Assembly: GCA_012026855.1 (NCBI GenBank)
Contig: VEOV01000342.1
Span: forward strand, 1 to 16,764
Origin: Geobacter sp.
Lineage (GTDB): Bacteria; Desulfobacterota; Desulfuromonadia; Geobacterales; DSM-12255
Direction: 5' to 3'
DNA length: 16,764 nt
Shown here: one piece after another, positions 14,967-16,764 of the stretch
Numbering within the stretch: position 1 is the stretch's first letter
How the letters are laid out: each line of letters starts with the position of its first letter
Notes under the pieces: generated by a model
What the model saw: only the letters and a program-made list of their open reading frames with translations
The model's database searches: none
Told to the model about the DNA's origin: nothing
Made by a program: the position numbers and the translations under genes

Positions 14967-15315
14967 CGAGCTGTCCGTTGCCATAGTCGGTGACCGAAGT
15001 ATCAGGATCATCAATCGGGATTATCTTGACAAGGATCGGCCGACCAATGTCATCTCCTTTGCCATGCAGGAGGGGGAGTGTGCCGGCATCAACCCGGATA
15101 TTCTCGGTGATGTGGTGATCTCGGCCGATACGGCTCTGGCCGAGGCCGAGGCGGCGGGGAGCACGCTTCATGAGAGGCTGGTGTTTCTTCTGCTCCACGG
15201 CATTCTGCACCTCTGCGGTTATGACCATGAGCGTTCCGGCGAACAGGAGGCAAAACGAATGGTGGCCAAGGAGCGCCAGCTGTTCAGTCTCCTCAAGAGT
15301 GAAGGTTTTGCCTGA
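14863..15315 (+). CDS. ybeY: Endoribonuclease / rRNA maturation factor YbeY
   Basis: A zinc-dependent single-strand endoribonuclease needed for 16S rRNA 3' maturation and ribosome quality control; cytoplasmic. The protein is 150 residues, the usual size. The family motif is HGILHLCGYDH with the three zinc-binding histidines H112, H116 and H122. RPTNVISF (59-66) corresponds to the conserved TDVLSF segment, and ILGDVVIS (80-87) is also typical. It starts with GTG at 14863 behind a GGAGGA; the N-terminal VNVTIANRQ matches the family's normal start. It overlaps the end of pgpH by 104 bases in another frame, which is long. The dgkA/PAP2 gene follows after 20 bases. Confidence 0.93.
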   Translation: MNVTIANRQRRLKVETKRLKAAAVRILSALGCTSSELSVAIVGDRSIRIINRDYLDKDRPTNVISFAMQEGECAGINPDILGDVVISADTALAEAEAAGSTLHERLVFLLLHGILHLCGYDHERSGEQEAKRMVAKERQLFSLLKSEGFA

Positions 15316-15335
15316 AAAGGGGTTGCACTGACTGC

Positions 15336-16043
15336 ATGAAGCCATCTCGCTTTATAGACTCCCTGAACTGCGCCATTGACGGCGTTCTTTATGCTGCCAG
15401 AACCCAGAAGCATATGCGTTATCACTTTCTCGGGGCGGCGGCAGTGCTGCTCATTGCACTTTTTCTGAAAGTTTCTGCGGTCGAGTTTATCCTGCTGGCG
15501 ATCTCCATATCATTTGTGCTCTTTGCCGAAATGATGAATACTGCCGTTGAAGCAGCCGTGGATATGGTAACAACGGAATTTCACCCCCTTGCCAAGGCTG
15601 CCAAGGATGTGGCGGCCGGCAGTGTGCTGCTGTCGGTGATCGGAGCCGTGGTAACCGGCTATCTGATACTGTCAGCCTACATATTTCCACTTTACAAGGA
15701 ACTGCTTGCAATGATTGGTAACCCGTCAGAACTGGCTTCCGTTGTCTCTCTGCTTGTTGTGGTGATTGCCGCAGTACTGCTGAAAGCTCTGTCGGGCCAG
15801 GGCACCCCCCTGCATGGCGGCTTCATCAGCGGGCACGCAGCCATCGCCTTTTCCATTGCCACTACTGTTACCTTAAATACTCAGGATCCGCTGACATCGA
15901 TCCTGGTAATCGCTCTGGCAATCATGGTCAGCCATTCCAGGCTGCTGATGCATATTCATACCATGAGAGAGCTGCTGCTCGGCGCCTTGGCCGGTTGCAG
16001 CGTGACGCTGGCTGTGACGCTTTTATTCAGATATTTCGGCTGA
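15336..16043 (+). CDS. Diacylglycerol/undecaprenol kinase fused to PAP2 phosphatase
   Basis: A membrane protein of 235 residues. Residues 1-120 are a DgkA-type lipid kinase: CAIDGVLYAARTQKHMRYH, then AEMMNTAVEAAVD with the catalytic ExxNTxxE signature (E65, N68, T69, E72), and HPLAKAAKDVAAGSVLL. Residues 130-235 are a PAP2-type phosphatase: K150, then GTPLHGG, ISGHAA (165-169) with the catalytic His167, and SRLLMHIHTMRE with R202 and H208. Against the textbook PAP2 motifs, Arg of motif 1 is Thr, Pro of PSGH is Ile, and the last Asp is Glu (E212); the Thr and Glu changes are, as far as I recall, normal for this fused subfamily. A kinase and a phosphatase in one chain suggest control of the undecaprenol/undecaprenyl-phosphate pool; this is inferred. 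The ATG at 15336 is 13 bases past AAAAGGGG. Confidence 0.85.
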   Translation: MKPSRFIDSLNCAIDGVLYAARTQKHMRYHFLGAAAVLLIALFLKVSAVEFILLAISISFVLFAEMMNTAVEAAVDMVTTEFHPLAKAAKDVAAGSVLLSVIGAVVTGYLILSAYIFPLYKELLAMIGNPSELASVVSLLVVVIAAVLLKALSGQGTPLHGGFISGHAAIAFSIATTVTLNTQDPLTSILVIALAIMVSHSRLLMHIHTMRELLLGALAGCSVTLAVTLLFRYFG

Positions 16044-16076
16044 TACTTCGATTGATTTACAGGGGGTTGTAAAAAG

Positions 16077-16673
16077 GTGGAAAGCGACTCGTCAGGCAGG
16101 AATTCCGGTCTGTTCAGCGGCATCTCCAGGATCTTTTCCGGTAAAAGAAAAGTTACCGAGGAAGAGCTGCATGAGCTGGTTGAGGCCAGTGAGGAAGAGG
16201 GGCTGATCAACGAAGATGAAAGCGAAATGATTCGCGCCATCATTGCCCTTGGAGAGACTGTTGTCCGTGAAGTAATGGTGCCACGGACCGACATGGCAGC
16301 AATTCCGGTAGATGTAACTACCGCTGAGCTGCTGGAGACCATAATCGACTGCGGCCATTCGAGAATTCCGGTCTATGAAGGGACGGTCGACAATATCATC
16401 GGTGTGCTGTATGCCAAGGACCTGCTCAGGTTCTGGGGCAAGGACTCTGCCGAGCTTGATATCAGGCGGACAGCCAGGCAGCCGTTCTTCATCCCGGAGA
16501 CAAAGAATCTTGAAGAGTTGCTGCAGGAGTTCAAGAAACGGCGCGTCCATATTGCCATAGTCATTGACGAATATGGTGGCACCTCAGGGCTGATTACCAT
16601 CGAGGATCTCCTGGAACAGATTGTCGGCGATATTCAGGATGAATACGATGTCGAGGAGGAACTGATAAAGTAG
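16077..16673 (+). CDS. CorC/HlyC family CBS-pair protein, cut short by an in-frame TAG
   Basis: The 198 visible residues give the N-terminal part of a soluble CorC-type protein: TEEELHELVEASEEEGLI, then MVPRTDMAAIPVD at the start of the first CBS domain (about 65-125), and the second CBS domain to about 190 with HIAIVIDEYGGTSGLITIEDLLEQIVGDI. Such proteins are linked to Mg/Co efflux or other ion handling. The start is GTG at 16077 with AGGGGG at 16061-16066. The frame ends at TAG 16671-16673, but the codons beyond it read QPDGAVVVDARFTIEEFEA, which is the beginning of the C-terminal transporter-associated domain. The normal protein is some 280 or more residues. The stop is therefore either a real nonsense mutation or an error near the contig end. 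Confidence 0.8.
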   Translation: MESDSSGRNSGLFSGISRIFSGKRKVTEEELHELVEASEEEGLINEDESEMIRAIIALGETVVREVMVPRTDMAAIPVDVTTAELLETIIDCGHSRIPVYEGTVDNIIGVLYAKDLLRFWGKDSAELDIRRTARQPFFIPETKNLEELLQEFKKRRVHIAIVIDEYGGTSGLITIEDLLEQIVGDIQDEYDVEEELIK

Positions 16674-16728
16674 CAGCCGGACGGTGCGGTCGTTGTGGAC
16701 GCCAGGTTCACCATTGAGGAGTTTGAAG
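16674..16728 (+). pseudogene. Continuation of corC after the TAG, cut by the contig end
   Basis: The frame of the preceding gene continues after its TAG with residues that fit the CorC_HlyC transporter-associated domain (GAVVVDARFTIEEFEA). It is lost where adapter sequence begins at 16729. If the TAG is a base-calling error, this stretch and 16077-16670 are one intact gene fragment. Confidence 0.65.
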
Positions 16729-16764
16729 CTGTCACTTATACACAACTCCGAGCCCACGAGACTA
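16729..16764. other. Sequencing adapter (Nextera/Tn5 read-2 adapter), not genomic
   Basis: Positions 16729-16762 match the reverse-complemented Nextera read-2 adapter at 32 of 34 bases. The 19-base Tn5 mosaic end (16729-16747) has two differences, A for T at 16734 and 16745. The following 15 bases, CCGAGCCCACGAGAC (16748-16762), are exact. The last two bases, TA, would be the beginning of an index. It marks the physical edge of an assembled contig. Confidence 0.93.

Noticed and set aside
16671..16673. TAG in corC read as pyrrolysine or another recoded residue
   Set aside because: Pyrrolysine is known in a small set of enzymes such as methylamine methyltransferases. CorC is not among them, and no pyl genes are visible. 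Error or nonsense mutation is simpler.
16729..16747. The end of a Tn5-like transposon
   Set aside because: The match is to the engineered mosaic end and is followed exactly by the commercial adapter tail, with no transposase gene or target duplication nearby.

Overview
The window reads as a bacterial chromosome fragment of moderate GC content. The best guess is a member of the Geobacter/Desulfuromonas group (Desulfuromonadia, formerly Deltaproteobacteria). This rests on three things: a korABC-type 2-oxoglutarate:ferredoxin oxidoreductase used in an anaerobic TCA cycle, a long MaeB-type malic enzyme, and a pgpH-ybeY-dgkA/PAP2-corC operon. No phylogenetic search could be run, so the assignment comes from gene content and protein feel. 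I see no tRNA, rRNA, CRISPR array, insertion sequence or prophage gene.

Layout. (1) 2-1807, + strand: the end of korA, then korB and korC, closed by a strong intrinsic terminator. (2) 1919-2548, +: a DedA-family membrane protein that converges on, and overlaps the stop of, a ROK-family sugar kinase (2545-3528, -). (3) 3529-3818: an AT-rich divergent intergenic region with candidate promoters for both flanking genes and repeated TTTAGT-type elements. (4) 3819-6074, +: malic enzyme with a phosphotransacetylase-like C-terminal domain, followed by an intrinsic terminator. (5) 6204-7748, +: an exported protein with an FG-GAP-like motif and its own good promoter. (6) 10961-7760, -: three exported proteins in a row. 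They are a 538-residue protein with a thioredoxin-like C-terminal domain (WCPLC), an OmpA-like protein, and a small protein resembling the N-terminal domain of DsbD. (7) 12340-11045, -: enolase with its terminator. (8) 12576-16673, +: a 7TM-HD phosphodiesterase (PgpH type), ybeY, a DgkA-PAP2 fusion and a CorC-type CBS protein, probably one operon from a TTGACA-17-CATAGT promoter.

How the genes fit together. The KOR enzyme, malic enzyme, enolase and ROK kinase are central carbon metabolism. The pgpH operon combines second-messenger turnover, rRNA maturation and lipid-carrier phosphate chemistry. The least ordinary part is the envelope module at 6204-10961. Two of its four proteins carry thiol-redox features, one is OmpA-like, and no membrane electron carrier of the DsbD/CcdA type lies in the window. 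This is the best candidate for an undescribed system, although each domain call was made by eye.

Technical caution. The last 36 bases are not genomic. Positions 16729-16762 match the Nextera (Tn5) read-2 adapter at 32 of 34 bases, so the window ends at an untrimmed contig edge. CorC is interrupted by an in-frame TAG about 55 bases before that adapter, and the reading frame continues with typical CorC C-terminal-domain sequence after it. The stop may therefore be a sequencing error.
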